Shown one piece after another: positions 9,212-19,980 of a stretch of DNA of 43,070 nucleotides (its first letter is position 1; every line of letters begins with the position of its first letter). The notes beneath the pieces were generated by a model, which worked only from the letters and a program-made list of their open reading frames with translations, made no database searches and was not told the origin of the DNA. The stretch comes from Xenorhabdus griffiniae. GTDB taxonomy: Bacteria > Pseudomonadota > Gammaproteobacteria > Enterobacterales > Enterobacteriaceae. The position numbers and the translations under genes were made by a program. The stretch is from positions 1-43,070 of the forward strand of contig NZ_JADEUF010000023.1 of assembly GCF_015163655.1 (NCBI RefSeq), written 5' to 3'.

Positions 9212-12200
9212 TTAAAACTCAAACTCATAGAGCAGATCTAAAGCCTGATCAATACCAGATACCGCTTCCAGATACAATCTTGGCATCACGCGATAACGCA
9301 ACGTCAATGTCGCTAAAGAGTCAAAAATACCCACCCCATACTTCACTTGTAAGTCATTGGTAATTCTGCCACTGACAACCACCTGAGATTTATCACCAAC
9401 TCCTTGGGTATCCAAAGCCAAATCAGAGACACCGAAAGTTTCCCCAATCTTACCGACTAATTGACTACTCTGAGCAATCCCTAATCCAATCAGCATGGCC
9501 GCCATCTGCGAGTTGTCAGAATCCCCTTTTTCTAACCCTTCGCCACGTAACAAGTAAGACAAAGCTTCCTGTTGGGATTTTACCGGATCAGAAAAAACTT
9601 CCACTTTCGGTTTATCTGCCAATCCAGTAACACGTACACCCGCGATAACTTTGTTCGCTGTCGATTCTGGATTACGGATAGCTTCAATGTTCAACAATGG
9701 CTGATCTGGCGGGCCAGAGAACATAATGGTTCCCTTACGCACTTGCAAATCTTGCCCATAAGCATGGAAATTCCCTTCCGGAATATCAATCTGACCATTC
9801 AGCCCCAGCCCCTGTTTATCCTGAATGACTTTCAAATTTCCTTTAAGCTGCGCCTTCAAACCAAATGCACTCAGGTGTACATCATCGCCAATATGAACAT
9901 TTAAATTACTTTGAATCAAAATAGGTGATTTTTTCTTCTCGATTGGCTGGAGGTTATTATCCAGCATCACTTCATCCGCAGAAACACCTACCGCTGATTC
10001 CGGTAACTCCTGAACGGTAATACGTGCCCACGGGATATCTACATTACCGTCAAGTTTCAACAGATTTGGTTTTGCCTCCAGCACCAAATTTGGACTGATA
10101 TCCACCTTCACCATCGGTGGAACCGTGACACGTAACTGGTCACCATCGGCTGTCACTCTGGCGTACCAGGCATTCAGGTTGCGCCAGTCAGCATAACCAT
10201 TTAGATTGAGTTGCCCTTTGGGTGTTCTAATCATGCCATGCATATCAGAGCTGGCACCGGCAAAGTGAACGGCTAACTGGCCTTGAGTGATATCGAATGG
10301 CAGCCAATGACTGCTCAGTTGCAGGGCATCAGCGTTAAGTTGACCAAATAGCAGCGGATCTCTGGCATTACCACCAATACGTAAATTGGCACTTAATCCC
10401 CCTTCCGCTTTTTCGCCTTTACCTAAAATGGGTTTAACCAAGCCTAAAGAAAGTGCCTGAATATCGACATTACCCGCTAATTTTCGGCTGCCTTCTAAAT
10501 CAGCGACCTGCACATCGCCTTTCAATATTCCATTGCCCGCTAACTTGAATAACCATGCCAAATTCGCCTTGCCATCTGCCAGACCTGCATTCAAGGTAAG
10601 TGTGTCAAAATTAATCGGTAATGTATTACCTTCCACAACCTGACGAACTTGTACCCCATTCCCTTGGAGAGCCACTTTTGCCTGGGGCAACCCCTGCCCT
10701 GCTGTCCATCTGATCTCAGCATTACCATTGAATACGCCTTTAAGTTGAGTGCTTTTATCAAGGAATGGTCGGATCATAGCCAGATCAAAGCGTTCAAGTG
10801 CCACTTGAGCATGACCGCTACTCCCCGCTTCAATAGGTTTTGAAAAACAAAGCTGAGCATCGGGATTGAGCCAGCAATGAGGCCCCACGATGGCCTTTTG
10901 CTGCAAGTTGAAGTAATCAATGGCTATCGCTTTACTTAAACGCCACTCACCAACCGGTGTATTAAAGTCAGTCTCGTTAATACTGCCTTGCCAGTGCTCC
11001 TTTTGACGATCAAAACTGCCATTAAGTGCCAATTGGCCTGATACCGGCGTTCCTTCAATTTTCAGTTGTAAATGATGCTGCTTTTCTGTGCCTTTCGCGT
11101 TGAGTGTCAGGTTCCTGATGGTTAAATCCGCCTGCTGCAATTGCCGCACAACAATCGACAACTGCCCCTGGATCTGCTCAGCCGAACGTACATCACCTTT
11201 GATAGTGGCACTATCCACGCTTAACTCATCCTGCCAGCGCAACCCACGTGCATTCAAATCTGCCATGACTTGGGGGGCTTGCATATTGCCACGCAGTTTG
11301 ACTTCACCGGTAATAAAGCCAGCCAAACCCGGCAATAAGCCAGTTAAATGTGGTGCATGAATTTCCCCATCCAGTTTCCACGCCTGATCCGTAAGCTGCC
11401 CCTGTACATTGAGCGTATTACGCCCAACGGCAAGATCAAGTTGAGGAATATTCCACTGACCTGCTGCATTACCCGATGCCTTGCCACGCGCTTTGATGAC
11501 ATTCTGCTTCACATGACCATCAAGGGCAATTTCAGGGACCTGGAGCTGCCAGCTTCCTCCATACAGGCTACCACGCACGGCTATTTGCCCGTTGATTTCA
11601 GCGGGCCATTCCGGCCACTGTTTGGCCGTATTAATACCATCCAACATTAATTTGGCATTCCAGCTAATGGCCTGACTCCAATCAACCACACCGACAATAT
11701 CGGCTTTACCCTGCAAGGCCGCCAAACGCAAGCGCGTTAACTTCAGTAATTCTTCATTGCCTTTTGCATCCAACATTAGCGATGCCGGCGGAAGATCATT
11801 GCCTTTAATATCCGACCGGAGAGAAAGATCGTAGTGGCTTGCTTGACCATTCAAGCGCAACTTGACGCCATCAAGCTGATATTCTGGCTTGCCTTGCAGC
11901 GGCCATTGCAGTTGCTGGCTTTTCAATGTCAGACGTACAGGCAAGTCAGCTTTTGCCAATTCAGTCTGAGCATCCAAACTGGCGGCAACAGGGCCAGAAA
12001 GATTCAACGCAAGATTAAGCTGCTGTAATAACGCACCTTTTAGCGTCAAATCGATCTGTTGGCCGGTTAAGTCATCCAGATTGATATGTTTTAAATTATC
12101 GACCTTACCCTTAACCTCCAGATTTACAGGCCATTGTTCAGCAAGTTTTGCCGTCCCCTGTATCGCCAATGAGCCTTCCGGTGCCTGCACACTTAATGTT

Positions 12201-12997
12201 TTTATCTCGACTGCCTGCCTCTGATTACTGGCCTGTAGCCGCAAATCGTTAATCTTGATATCGGTATCACCGGTTAAATGAAGCTGACTGCCGTGGATGC
12301 TTTCCAGCGTGATATCAAGCGGAATGGGAATATTGGGTAACTCTGTTAACAGCGGTTGGGCAAATAGCGCTTTCAACGTTTCACCCAGGGATTTTTCCGG
12401 TTTAGCCTGCTGGCTAACTTTTTGTGCTGTACCGATTTTTTCAGGTGCACTTTTTGGCAATGCCACTAACAGGTTATTAATTTCCGTCGGTTTTAATATC
12501 AGTTGTTTTTCCTGCCACTGAGCTGCCGTTTTAAACTCATCCAACGCAATGGCAATACCATCTACCTGCACATGAATGTTTTTCAAGGAAAGCAAATCCA
12601 GTGAAATAGGATACGGTGTTTGCAATTCAGTCAATGGTTCCGATTCAGTCGCAGGTGCCGATGGCGGCAATTCAGCGGTATTCACCGAAACAGTAACACC
12701 TTCAGTGGTCAAGGCATTGACACATACCTGGCTGTGTTTCAGGCAGGAAAGCTGGATAGAAAGGCGTAAATTATCCGCATTAACGTTAACACCTGGCATC
12801 TGATATTTGACGCCTTTTAACGTTAAATTGCGCCAACCGCCGCTGACACTCGCAATATCCAATCCCGGAACCCAACGTGCCGCACTGTTGATCACAAAAT
12901 GCAAACCCGTTTGCGTGCCAACCAGCCCAGTAACTGCCACCAATAACAGGCCGACAATCAGCAGGAAAGCAATACTTACCCTTTTTGCCCACTTCAT
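9212..12997 (-). CDS. tamB: Translocation and assembly module subunit TamB
   Basis: Very long inner-membrane-anchored periplasmic protein that bridges to TamA in the outer membrane. It takes part in outer-membrane protein assembly and, as an AsmA-like bridge protein, in phospholipid transport. It has 1261 residues (1259 in E. coli). Residues about 7-28 form a signal anchor. The bulk is repetitive beta-strand sequence forming a hydrophobic groove. The C-terminal DUF490/TamB domain covers about the last 330 residues, with [15 protein letters not shown] and a terminal YEFEF. Its ATG overlaps the tamA stop by 4 bp, implying translational coupling. Confidence 0.97.
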   Translation of the reverse strand: MKWAKRVSIAFLLIVGLLLVAVTGLVGTQTGLHFVINSAARWVPGLDIASVSGGWRNLTLKGVKYQMPGVNVNADNLRLSIQLSCLKHSQVCVNALTTEGVTVSVNTAELPPSAPATESEPLTELQTPYPISLDLLSLKNIHVQVDGIAIALDEFKTAAQWQEKQLILKPTEINNLLVALPKSAPEKIGTAQKVSQQAKPEKSLGETLKALFAQPLLTELPNIPIPLDITLESIHGSQLHLTGDTDIKINDLRLQASNQRQAVEIKTLSVQAPEGSLAIQGTAKLAEQWPVNLEVKGKVDNLKHINLDDLTGQQIDLTLKGALLQQLNLALNLSGPVAASLDAQTELAKADLPVRLTLKSQQLQWPLQGKPEYQLDGVKLRLNGQASHYDLSLRSDIKGNDLPPASLMLDAKGNEELLKLTRLRLAALQGKADIVGVVDWSQAISWNAKLMLDGINTAKQWPEWPAEINGQIAVRGSLYGGSWQLQVPEIALDGHVKQNVIKARGKASGNAAGQWNIPQLDLAVGRNTLNVQGQLTDQAWKLDGEIHAPHLTGLLPGLAGFITGEVKLRGNMQAPQVMADLNARGLRWQDELSVDSATIKGDVRSAEQIQGQLSIVVRQLQQADLTIRNLTLNAKGTEKQHHLQLKIEGTPVSGQLALNGSFDRQKEHWQGSINETDFNTPVGEWRLSKAIAIDYFNLQQKAIVGPHCWLNPDAQLCFSKPIEAGSSGHAQVALERFDLAMIRPFLDKSTQLKGVFNGNAEIRWTAGQGLPQAKVALQGNGVQVRQVVEGNTLPINFDTLTLNAGLADGKANLAWLFKLAGNGILKGDVQVADLEGSRKLAGNVDIQALSLGLVKPILGKGEKAEGGLSANLRIGGNARDPLLFGQLNADALQLSSHWLPFDITQGQLAVHFAGASSDMHGMIRTPKGQLNLNGYADWRNLNAWYARVTADGDQLRVTVPPMVKVDISPNLVLEAKPNLLKLDGNVDIPWARITVQELPESAVGVSADEVMLDNNLQPIEKKKSPILIQSNLNVHIGDDVHLSAFGLKAQLKGNLKVIQDKQGLGLNGQIDIPEGNFHAYGQDLQVRKGTIMFSGPPDQPLLNIEAIRNPESTANKVIAGVRVTGLADKPKVEVFSDPVKSQQEALSYLLRGEGLEKGDSDNSQMAAMLIGLGIAQSSQLVGKIGETFGVSDLALDTQGVGDKSQVVVSGRITNDLQVKYGVGIFDSLATLTLRYRVMPRLYLEAVSGIDQALDLLYEFEF

Positions 12998-14736
12998 AGT
13001 TCAGCCCCTAACCCAATATAAAATTCAATATTGCGACTATCTGGATCTCTGATTGGCGTTGCCAAATCAAACTTTATCGGCCCAACCGGTGAAGCCCAAC
13101 GCACGCCAATTCCCGCACCGGTTTTAAAATTACTTTTTCTGATGTCATTCACCGCTTCACCGGAATCAACAAACAATGCACTCCACCAGTTACCATAAAT
13201 ATTGTATTGATATTCCAGCGAGCCAACCGCCAATTTTGATGCCCCGATTAACTTACCCCCACTGTCTTTTGGTGAGATTTTCTGGTACTTATAGCCACGA
13301 ATACTGCGATCCCCCCCGGCAAAGAAGCGCAAATCCGGTGGTACTTTGTCGAATTCACTGGTTTCTATCCAGCCCAAATCTGCCCGTACCACAAAACGGT
13401 GATTCTCCCGATACGTTCTTACCCATACGTGATGTGCCTGTAATACCAAAAAATCGACATTGGACTGCCAGGCTGTATCAGAAATATCGATCGAGTAACG
13501 CTGGCTATCTCCCCAATAAGGCATCGTGCCACCACGCTGGCGAATACGGCTGAGACTAAATCCCGGATAAAGCAACATGGTGGTATTACTGACTTTAGCC
13601 TGGGTAAAGTGGCTAAGACTCCAGCGCAGATTCACGCCGTATTGCCAACCCGTGAAACGATCCCAATTACGGGAAAGATTCAAGGTTGCCGTATCCGAAA
13701 TAGTGTCGTTAATATCTTTGCGTCGATAACCCGTTTGTAGTTGGTAATATTCTTCCAGTGGGTTGACTTTAAGCGGCATTTTGTAGGATGCGTCAATGAC
13801 TTGATCGCGTGCAGAAAGATTAAGGCTACTACTCAAACTGTGTCCACGAGAATTCAGCCACGGTTTTTTCCATTTAGCCTGAACACGAGGCCCGACATCC
13901 GTTCCATAACCGCCCCCCAATTCAACATAGTTAGCAGAGCGAGGCACTAAGGACGCATTTAATGGCAAGACTTTATCTTTACTCTCACGTCCTGTTTTAA
14001 AATCGGGCACAACAACCGCAGAATTGAACCATCCAGTATCAACCAAACGACGGTTAAACTCGGCTAATTGTTCCGAGGTATAGTATTCACCTGATTTGAA
14101 AGGAATAAGATTATCCAGGTAGGTTTCACGAATTTGCGATCCGAAGAATGTTACTGGGCCAAAACGATAACGTTGTCCGCTATCAAAATCAAAATCCCAT
14201 ATAGATTCATGCAGATCCTTTGCTACCCCTAATTCACTTTTTTTCATGACAGCATCAAAATAGCCTTTCTTAACCGCCAAATTTGTCAATGAATTTTTAA
14301 AATCTTCATATTCACCGTGGTTGAGTATTGTCCCGTCTTTTGGCATATTTTTCTTAATCAGGACGGCATAATCTTGATCTGTTTTCGCACCACCTTCCAA
14401 ATCAACATTCACTTTAGCGACTCGTACAGGTTCACCAAGCGTAACCTTTGCAGTTAAAACAGGGCGGGTAGGAGGCGTGTTCTCTTGATAGGTGAATTCA
14501 ACGGTGGAAGCATAATATCCCAATGGACGAAGCCCTTGTCGTATCGCTTTCTCCACCCGAGCACGAAAACGGCCATCAGGAGAAACTTCATCGGTGCTGA
14601 TATTGGAAAGTTGTACTCTGGCATTTTTTTCTAATTCGCCAGAAAGTCCTTCCAACTTCAATCGTAAGTTTGCACTATAAGCCGATGGAGTGATGATAGA
14701 GACAAAAAGCGCACATATGAGGGGATATCGTGACAC
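12994..14736 (-). CDS. tamA: Translocation and assembly module subunit TamA
   Basis: Outer-membrane Omp85-family protein that partners TamB. It has 580 residues (577 in E. coli). A signal peptide covers about 1-21, three POTRA domains about 22-265, and the 16-strand barrel about 266-580. The Omp85 signature region is visible around [14 protein letters not shown], and the last strand ends [11 protein letters not shown]. Translation starts at GTG, with AGGAG five bases upstream. It is the first gene of the tamA-tamB-ytfP operon and is divergent from msrA. TamAB has been linked to assembly of some autotransporters, so the adhesin at 4.9-8.1 kb is a plausible client (inference). Confidence 0.97.
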   Translation of the reverse strand: MSRYPLICALFVSIITPSAYSANLRLKLEGLSGELEKNARVQLSNISTDEVSPDGRFRARVEKAIRQGLRPLGYYASTVEFTYQENTPPTRPVLTAKVTLGEPVRVAKVNVDLEGGAKTDQDYAVLIKKNMPKDGTILNHGEYEDFKNSLTNLAVKKGYFDAVMKKSELGVAKDLHESIWDFDFDSGQRYRFGPVTFFGSQIRETYLDNLIPFKSGEYYTSEQLAEFNRRLVDTGWFNSAVVVPDFKTGRESKDKVLPLNASLVPRSANYVELGGGYGTDVGPRVQAKWKKPWLNSRGHSLSSSLNLSARDQVIDASYKMPLKVNPLEEYYQLQTGYRRKDINDTISDTATLNLSRNWDRFTGWQYGVNLRWSLSHFTQAKVSNTTMLLYPGFSLSRIRQRGGTMPYWGDSQRYSIDISDTAWQSNVDFLVLQAHHVWVRTYRENHRFVVRADLGWIETSEFDKVPPDLRFFAGGDRSIRGYKYQKISPKDSGGKLIGASKLAVGSLEYQYNIYGNWWSALFVDSGEAVNDIRKSNFKTGAGIGVRWASPVGPIKFDLATPIRDPDSRNIEFYIGLGAEL

Positions 14737-14873
14737 TCGAACTCCTAATATTTATCTACCTGTTGAATAAAATTCAACAACATAAAAATGCCGCAATGAA
14801 TTAATTCTGGTAAAGTTTTAATAATATACAAGCAACATATAACCATAAGACTTTGAATATACAGGAGGGAATC

Positions 14874-15521
14874 TTGCCAAATTCAACCAATGAAAGACAA
14901 CCTGTTTCTTCACCAGATGCCATACCGGGTAGAACCACTCCATTAACCGTATCACCCTACCATGTCATCACACAGCATGCGATAGAGAACATTCCTGAAA
15001 ATATGGAAATTGCCTATGTAGGAATGGGATGTTTTTGGGGCGTGGAACGCCTTTTTTGGCAGCAGGCAGGCATCTACACCACTTCCGTCGGTTACAGCGG
15101 TGGTACTACGCCAAACCCCACTTATGAAGAAGTGTGCACTGGTTTAACAGGTCACGCAGAAGTGGTCAGGATCGTATTTGATCCAACCCAAATTACCTAT
15201 TCGCAATTACTCACCCTGTTCTGGGAAAATCACGATCCCGCCCAAGGTATGCGTCAACATGGCGATATTGGTACTCAGTACCGTTCCGCCCTGTACACGG
15301 TTTCACCACAACAGTATGAACAGGCCATTACCAGCCGTGATCAATACCAACAAGCGCTGACGCAAAATAACGACCAACGTACCATCACAACGGAAATTCG
15401 TGAAGCGGGACCATTCTATTTTGCCGAGGATTATCACCAGCAATATCTTCACAAAAACCCCGAAGGGTATTGTGGCTTAGGAGGTATTGGTATCTGCTTC
15501 CCACCAACACTTGGAAACTAG
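14874..15521 (+). CDS. msrA: Peptide methionine (S)-S-oxide reductase MsrA
   Basis: Cytosolic repair enzyme that reduces methionine-S-sulfoxide in proteins, using thioredoxin. The catalytic cysteine is in MGCFWGVE (about 45-52). Recycling cysteines lie near the C-terminus in [15 protein letters not shown]. The HDPAQGMRQ and GTQYRSALY motifs are typical of the family. A strong AGGAGG at 14863-14868 points to a TTG start at 14874 (215 residues; 212 in E. coli). The upstream in-frame TTG at 14853 lacks a ribosome-binding site. The first 40 residues differ most from E. coli. Confidence 0.95.
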   Translation: MPNSTNERQPVSSPDAIPGRTTPLTVSPYHVITQHAIENIPENMEIAYVGMGCFWGVERLFWQQAGIYTTSVGYSGGTTPNPTYEEVCTGLTGHAEVVRIVFDPTQITYSQLLTLFWENHDPAQGMRQHGDIGTQYRSALYTVSPQQYEQAITSRDQYQQALTQNNDQRTITTEIREAGPFYFAEDYHQQYLHKNPEGYCGLGGIGICFPPTLGN

Positions 15522-15593
15522 CTGATTGAGTTAGCCTATTAGCCCAATAGAAATTGAGGAAAGCTGCCTTGCATCAATAACTCACGATCAAAA

Positions 15594-15611
15594 AACGGCC
15601 GCAAGGCCGTT
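15594..15611. terminator. Terminator between msrA and ytfK
   Basis: Perfect stem AACGGCC (15594-15600) / GGCCGTT (15605-15611) with a GCAA loop. A six-A run on the left gives a T-tail on the minus strand, serving ytfK; the plus-strand tail is weaker, so it may also serve msrA. Confidence 0.75.
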
Positions 15612-15681
15612 TATTATACTAATGCAATGTATCATATTGATCTTATTACATTATCATTAGTCGATGAGCAGTTACAAACAA

Positions 15682-15888
15682 TCACCCTATTTCGGTCTGT
15701 AAGCGCAATACTTGCTGATTAACTTCACTCATTACATGGAAATGACGTTTATCTTTGATTTTCGGGGGTAAAATTTTTCCATAATTGAATTCAAAAGCGC
15801 CCATATCCTTAATATACAACCGCCCTCGAAATAGGGTTTTCACGTAGAGAGCAATTTTCACTGGGTTATAATGGCGAAAGATTTTCAT
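15682..15888 (-). CDS. ytfK: Stringent-response regulator YtfK
   Basis: Small DUF1107 protein of 68 residues, colinear with E. coli YtfK throughout ([40 protein letters not shown]). In E. coli YtfK binds SpoT and shifts it towards (p)ppGpp synthesis under phosphate or fatty-acid starvation. A GGAGG-type site lies before the ATG. It is divergent from ytfJ. E. coli has ytfL between ytfK and msrA; that gene is missing here. Confidence 0.93.
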   Translation of the reverse strand: MKIFRHYNPVKIALYVKTLFRGRLYIKDMGAFEFNYGKILPPKIKDKRHFHVMSEVNQQVLRLQTEIG

Positions 15889-16223
15889 CTCTGTTTTTTC
15901 CTCCCATGCTTCTTACGATATTATTCTATTGCTACTGCATAACATTTATTCACTACATAACGGCTCAATGCGTCACTGTTATGCCAACTGTATAGACTAC
16001 GTATATGGAAATTTGTTCCCCCAATATTCAGATTCAATCACTATTTTGATATAACATAATGATATTAATGAGCATTATATTACATCATCCTCTTGTTTAC
16101 TTATACATCGCTCTAAATGTTATCAAATTGTTTATTTTATTGAGGACAGACCAGTTAACAAGCGCTATGCTGAATATGTCACTCCCTGATAACATGCCAC
16201 ACCATGATAAATAAGGAATAAAT
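15889..16223. other. ytfK-ytfJ divergent intergenic region
   Basis: 335 AT-rich bases that should hold both promoters. I see imperfect direct repeats CTGTTAT and CTGTATA near 15977-15994, 12 bp apart, but not a convincing PhoB box, and no RNA or small ORF. Confidence 0.35.
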
Positions 16224-16796
16224 ATGTTAAAAAACAATACATTAATGAAAGTTGTGCTATCTGCAATATTGAGTATCACGTCAATATTTGCGTTCGCCCA
16301 TAACATCACCTTAGAACAACCGGTTCCCGCTGTCAGTGTGACAGATAAAGGTGAACTGTTGCTAAATGATGGTAAGTTCAACTACCAAAATTGGAATAGT
16401 GCAGAACTTCTGGGAAAAGTCAGGACGATCCAACATATTGCCGGTCGTAGTTCCGCAAAAGAGATGAATGATCCCTTGATTCAGGCATTGAAAGATGCGG
16501 ATTTACCCAAGGATAAATATCAAACCACCAGCATCGTGAATACCGATGAGGCTATTTTTGGCACTGGTGTTTTTGTTCGCAATAGTATCGAAGACAGCAA
16601 AAAACAGTTCCCGTGGTCACAATTTATTGTCGATAGTCACGGGCTGGTTAAAAAGGCTTGGGGACTGGAACCCAAAAGTTCGGCAATCATTGTGCTGGAT
16701 AAAAATGGTAAGGTGAAATTCGTCAAAGATGGCAAATTAAGTAACGAAGACATTACACACGTTATAGGCCTAATTAAAGACGAATTGGGAAAATAG
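16224..16796 (+). CDS. ytfJ: YtfJ-family periplasmic thioredoxin-fold protein
   Basis: Conserved enterobacterial protein of unknown function, 190 residues (184 in E. coli YtfJ). A signal peptide of about 25 residues ends AFAFA before HNITLE, so it is exported to the periplasm. The mature region matches the YtfJ family (VRTIQHIAGRSSAKEMNDPLI, TSIVNTDEAIFGTGVFVRNSIE, SAIIVLDKNGKVKFVKDGKLS). The last segment resembles the beta-strand and turn of thioredoxin-like folds. No CxxC pair is present, so redox activity is unlikely. AAGGAA precedes the ATG by six bases. Confidence 0.9.
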   Translation: MLKNNTLMKVVLSAILSITSIFAFAHNITLEQPVPAVSVTDKGELLLNDGKFNYQNWNSAELLGKVRTIQHIAGRSSAKEMNDPLIQALKDADLPKDKYQTTSIVNTDEAIFGTGVFVRNSIEDSKKQFPWSQFIVDSHGLVKKAWGLEPKSSAIIVLDKNGKVKFVKDGKLSNEDITHVIGLIKDELGK

Positions 16797-17208
16797 CTTA
16801 TTTCCCATAGGGATGGATAATTTACTATTATTAGTTGTTTTTGTTAAATAAATTCAAGATAAATTATCTGTTATATCCCCACATACTTTTTTCTCCCTCC
16901 CCTCTGTCTTCGGGCAAGGGGATTGAGAGCCATCAAAGATAATACATTCTGCTTTTGCCACCGTGATGCATCTCAAAATTCATAACTAATCAATCTGTTA
17001 TTACTTTTTATACTAAAATAACCATTGAAATAGTTCTCATTTGATATTACTTTTTAGCGAAGGTATTATTTCTATACCTAACAAAGGCACCAATGTTTAC
17101 TTATCTATCCTATCAAACAAAATATAAATCACTTTTAATATCAATAATATGAGTTAATTTCACCACTATTATAGAGAATAATTCTCACCATAGCTGAGGG
17201 TAAATAAA
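16797..17208. other. Intergenic region before the small secreted peptide
   Basis: 412 AT-rich bases. It contains a hairpin with a TTCG tetraloop (16898-16922, outer arms TCCCCT/AGGGGA) without a T-tail; a good promoter match, TTGATA (17041-17046) and TATTAT (17064-17069) 17 bp apart; and a second TATTAT at 17167-17172 next to the palindrome listed below. Confidence 0.45.
17173..17187 (+). promoter_or_regulatory. Fur-box-like palindrome
   Basis: AGAGAAT-A-ATTCTCA has a perfect 13-bp palindromic core and matches the 7-1-7 Fur consensus (TGATAAT-N-ATTATCA) at 11 of 14 positions. It directly follows a possible -10 (TATTAT, 17167-17172) and ends 9 bp before the ribosome-binding site of the small peptide gene. 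This position suits repression. Which regulator binds is inferred only. Confidence 0.4.
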
Positions 17209-17373
17209 ATGAAAAAGTACATCTCTATCGCATTATGTGCGGCTTATTTTGTATTTGTGCCTCTTCAAGCAAGTGCTTTTGTCTGTAGCCCTTACCAATC
17301 AGATCAAGATTATCTTAATTGTGTATTCAATTGTGCCCAACAGTGGTGGGTTCCTACGCTTATGTGTATTTAA
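17209..17373 (+). CDS. Small secreted cysteine-containing peptide (54 aa)
   Basis: Unrecognised ORF of 54 codons. ATG follows GAGGG with eight bases spacing. Residues 1-23 form a textbook signal peptide: MKKY, a hydrophobic core, then ASA before the predicted cut. The mature peptide of about 31 residues has four cysteines (26, 38, 42, 53) spaced C-x11-C-x3-C-x10-C, plus a WW pair at 46-47. This suggests an exported, probably disulfide-bonded peptide. It is a single gene between ytfJ and cysQ with its own leader and a Fur-box-like palindrome. It could be a secreted effector, a toxin or bacteriocin-like peptide, or a periplasmic metal- or stress-related peptide; the sequence does not decide. 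Confidence 0.65.
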   Translation: MKKYISIALCAAYFVFVPLQASAFVCSPYQSDQDYLNCVFNCAQQWWVPTLMCI

Positions 17374-17408
17374 CTCTGAGAATTATCTTGGGTAACTTAA
17401 GGTTATGT

Positions 17409-17448
17409 AGGTGGCTTCGATGATACACAAATCAGTACGGAGTCGCCT
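17409..17448 (+). terminator. Hairpin after the small peptide gene
   Basis: Arms 17409-17419 and 17438-17448 pair over about 10 bp with G-T wobbles around an 18-base loop, 35 bp after the small peptide stop. The tail TTAGG is not T-rich, so termination is uncertain. Confidence 0.35.
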
Positions 17449-17465
17449 CATTAGGTATAATGACG

Positions 17466-17492
17466 TTAAAATGGCTCCCTCATGGAGCCATT
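17466..17492 (-). terminator. cysQ terminator
   Basis: Perfect 9-bp stem AATGGCTCC (17470-17478) / GGAGCCATT (17484-17492). On the minus strand it is followed by TTTTAACG, 12 bp after the cysQ stop. Confidence 0.8.
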
Positions 17493-17504
17493 ATCAATTC
17501 AGCA

Positions 17505-18248
17505 TCAAAAAACTCTGACTCTAAACCCTGGATTCAGGAAAGATTCACGCGGCGTGTAATCGAGTGTTTTCCCTTCCCAATCCGTCACATATGCCCCCGC
17601 AGCAATAGCAATGGCATGGCCAGCTCCCGTATCCCAGATGTTGGTTGGCCCAAAGCGTGGGTAAAGTTGAGCTTTTCCCTCTGCCACCATGCAGAACTTA
17701 AGTGAAGAACCTACCTCAAGTGTGTCGTGCACTCCTAGCTGGGAAAGATAGTCTTGCAACTCCTCGTCGTCCTTGTGAGAACGACTGACTACCACCACTG
17801 GCGGCTTTGCCGGCATAACTTTAATGGGAAGCGTCTGACCATTGGTTTCTTTCCATGCCTGCCGCCCTTGCCCTGAATATAAGACATTCTGTACCGGAAC
17901 ATAGACAACTCCCATCACAGGCACACCATTTTCTACCAATGCGATATTAACGGTAAATTCACCATTGCGGCGAATAAACTCTTTCGTGCCATCCAATGGA
18001 TCAACCAGCCAATAACGCTGCCAATTTTTCCGCTCTTCCCATGCTGGTGGATCTTCTTCTGATAACAACGGAATATCAGGTGCAATGCGTAACAATCCCG
18101 CTTTAATGATCTGATGAGCTGCAATATCCGCAGCAGTAACAGGTGAATCATCCATTTTATGCTTTACTTGCAGCGGCTGTTCCGCCTGATAAACCTCCAT
18201 GATCGCTGCGCCTGCTTCCCGTGCTAATTGGCAGATCTGTTGTAGCAT
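17505..18248 (-). CDS. cysQ: 3'(2'),5'-bisphosphate nucleotidase CysQ
   Basis: Membrane-associated phosphatase that converts 3'-phosphoadenosine 5'-phosphate (PAP) to AMP, relieving PAP toxicity in sulfate assimilation. It belongs to the lithium-sensitive inositol monophosphatase superfamily. Metal ligands lie in LSEEDPP (about 62-68) and [10 protein letters not shown] (about 84-93), and the second signature is [12 protein letters not shown] choose the second of two adjacent ATGs (18248; 247 residues): GAGG lies six bases before it, and it aligns with the E. coli start. The protein ends NPGFRVRVF, as in homologues. Confidence 0.96.
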   Translation of the reverse strand: MLQQICQLAREAGAAIMEVYQAEQPLQVKHKMDDSPVTAADIAAHQIIKAGLLRIAPDIPLLSEEDPPAWEERKNWQRYWLVDPLDGTKEFIRRNGEFTVNIALVENGVPVMGVVYVPVQNVLYSGQGRQAWKETNGQTLPIKVMPAKPPVVVVSRSHKDDEELQDYLSQLGVHDTLEVGSSLKFCMVAEGKAQLYPRFGPTNIWDTGAGHAIAIAAGAYVTDWEGKTLDYTPRESFLNPGFRVRVF

Positions 18249-18361
18249 CATACACCTCTGCGTTTGTTGTTTGGCTATACCACTTGAAGTACCATTTTTA
18301 ACGCATTTTTTACTGGAATGGCGAATATTTTATTCATCCATCATTCCAAACTCAGCTAAAA

Positions 18362-18383
18362 AATAGCCGGTTAACCGGCTATT
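18362..18383 (-). terminator. fklB terminator
   Basis: Perfect palindrome AATAGCCGG / CCGGCTATT with a TTAA loop. On the minus strand it is followed by TTTTTAG, just after the fklB stop. Confidence 0.9.
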
Positions 18384-18390
18384 CAATAAG

Positions 18391-19011
18391 TTACAGAATT
18401 TCCAATAATTCCACTTCAAAGATCAGCGTGCTATAAGGCGGGATGGATGCCCCAGCGCCACGCTCACCATAAGCCAGATTATGTGGAATATAGAGTTCCC
18501 ATTTGGAGCCAACTGGCATCAAGGTCAATGCCTCAATCCAACCTGGGATCACGCCGCTAACAGGGAATTCTGCCGGCGTACCGCGCTGCACCGAACTATC
18601 AAATACCGTGCCATCGATCAGGCGGCCTGTATAGTGAACACGAACACGGTCAGTACGGGCAGGGATAGCGCCATCACCTTGTGTCAGGACAGAAAATTGC
18701 AGACCAGACTCTGTGCTGCTGACACCTTCACGCTGAATATTTTCTGCCAGGAATTTTTTGCCTTCTTCTGCCATCGCCTGCTGACGTTCACGGCGAACGC
18801 TATCAGCACGTTCATGTATCTCACGTAGCGCACGATGTAGTTCTTCTACCGGAATAGCAGGAGAACGGCTTTCCAACGCATCACACAGCCCTGCCAACAG
18901 TGCTTCTGGTTCTAACCCTTGTAAACCGGATTCCTGTAATTGTTGTCCAACCTGCAAACCAATACCGTAACTTGCGCGTGCTTCAATAGACTCAAAAGAA
19001 GGTTTTGTCAT
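18391..19011 (-). CDS. fklB: FKBP-type peptidyl-prolyl isomerase FklB (FKBP22)
   Basis: Cis-trans prolyl isomerase of 206 residues, the same length as E. coli FklB. An alpha-helical dimerisation domain (about 1-90) is followed by the FKBP domain (about 105-206), with [18 protein letters not shown], the pocket tryptophan in [22 protein letters not shown] and a final VELLEIL. There is no signal peptide, so it acts in the cytoplasm. In E. coli fklB lies close to rplI; here the HipA-like/DUF3037 pair sits between them. Confidence 0.97.
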   Translation of the reverse strand: MTKPSFESIEARASYGIGLQVGQQLQESGLQGLEPEALLAGLCDALESRSPAIPVEELHRALREIHERADSVRRERQQAMAEEGKKFLAENIQREGVSSTESGLQFSVLTQGDGAIPARTDRVRVHYTGRLIDGTVFDSSVQRGTPAEFPVSGVIPGWIEALTLMPVGSKWELYIPHNLAYGERGAGASIPPYSTLIFEVELLEIL

Positions 19012-19161
19012 GAAAGTACCTGTTATTAAATGAGTGAAAGCTCAAGCATAACAGCACTGTCTGGATGGGTAAACGCGTTAAAGAATTAATTGAATTATCA
19101 TCTACCATAATATTTGATAGCGAAATAGGCTACAACGCAATAAATAAACTTCAAATTCCTA

Positions 19162-19980
19162 CTATAGAGACAATCTTGCAAAATCAACGATAGATTTTTC
19201 ATCATCATGCCAAACATGGCAAATATTGCGCTCAACCAATGTCTTCTGTATCTCATCAAAAGCCTTAGACTCTAATTGACTAAGATCCTCTTTTACATAA
19301 ACCGTGAATAAAACCTTTCTTACATTCAATATATTTTCACTTGCAGCTCTGCTGATCCTGGCTACCCAAGAATCACAATGTTCAATCATTCCACTTGCCG
19401 CCTGCTGAGCAAATGCAAGGGGTTTTATGACACAAACGATTTCTTCTTTCTGTTTAGCAACAAATGGCAAGGTAAATTTAGATAATTCACCCTCAATTTT
19501 TTCTTTTTTAAATAAATTTCTTAAGTCATCATAACGATTCAACCTGTCTTTCAGTTCTCTGGTAAGAATGTTCTCCTTACGTTCTTTCGTATATTCTGAA
19601 TGATTGATGAACTTGTTATAAATATCAGTTAGCTCTTGACTTGGGTTCTCAGATAACACCACCCTTGGAGGACTAAAAAAGAAAATAGATTCTCTAGGTG
19701 CGATGAATGTATTAAAAAAATCGGCAACTTTATAAGGATCATGAATATCGCGAATCACCCCTTGGGCAAACATTAATTCCTTATGAACAGCATCCCTGGC
19801 ATAAGGAAACACTGAATCATCCCGAAAAAAATGACGAACTCTACTATTATTACTTTTTGTTAGCTTAAAATGGAATTCGCGTCGTTTAGGCACACACATG
19901 ACTATACCAATATTGACAAACTCTTCCGTCTCGGCAAAAGGGGCATATCTCACAATACTGTATAAGCATGGATTAGTCAT
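19162..19980 (-). CDS. DUF3037 domain protein
   Basis: Protein of 272 residues. Its N-terminus, CLYSIVRYAPFAETEEFVNIGIVMCVPKRREFHF, carries the hallmark of the DUF3037 family (YSIVRY followed by EFVNVG-like); no biochemical function is established. The C-terminal half has no motif I recognise. There is no signal peptide or membrane segment. AGGAG lies nine bases before the ATG. The ATG forms an ATGA overlap with the natural end of the HipA-like gene upstream, so the two are meant to be co-translated. DUF3037 genes commonly sit next to HipA-like genes (known association). The gene is clearly more AT-rich than fklB and rplI on either side, suggesting acquisition. Confidence 0.8.
   Translation of the reverse strand: MTNPCLYSIVRYAPFAETEEFVNIGIVMCVPKRREFHFKLTKSNNSRVRHFFRDDSVFPYARDAVHKELMFAQGVIRDIHDPYKVADFFNTFIAPRESIFFFSPPRVVLSENPSQELTDIYNKFINHSEYTKERKENILTRELKDRLNRYDDLRNLFKKEKIEGELSKFTLPFVAKQKEEIVCVIKPLAFAQQAASGMIEHCDSWVARISRAASENILNVRKVLFTVYVKEDLSQLESKAFDEIQKTLVERNICHVWHDDEKSIVDFARLSL

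Noticed and set aside
9572-12803. Several plus-strand frames inside tamB
   Set aside because: All are antisense to a continuous 1261-codon gene with full-length family similarity.
15977-15994. CTGTTAT/CTGTATA direct repeats as a PhoB box for ytfK
   Set aside because: Spacing is 12 rather than 11 bp and the orientation points towards ytfJ, so the match is not convincing.
16898-16922. TTCG-loop hairpin as the ytfJ terminator
   Set aside because: No T-run follows it on the plus strand, and it is 100 bp from ytfJ; left as an unexplained hairpin.
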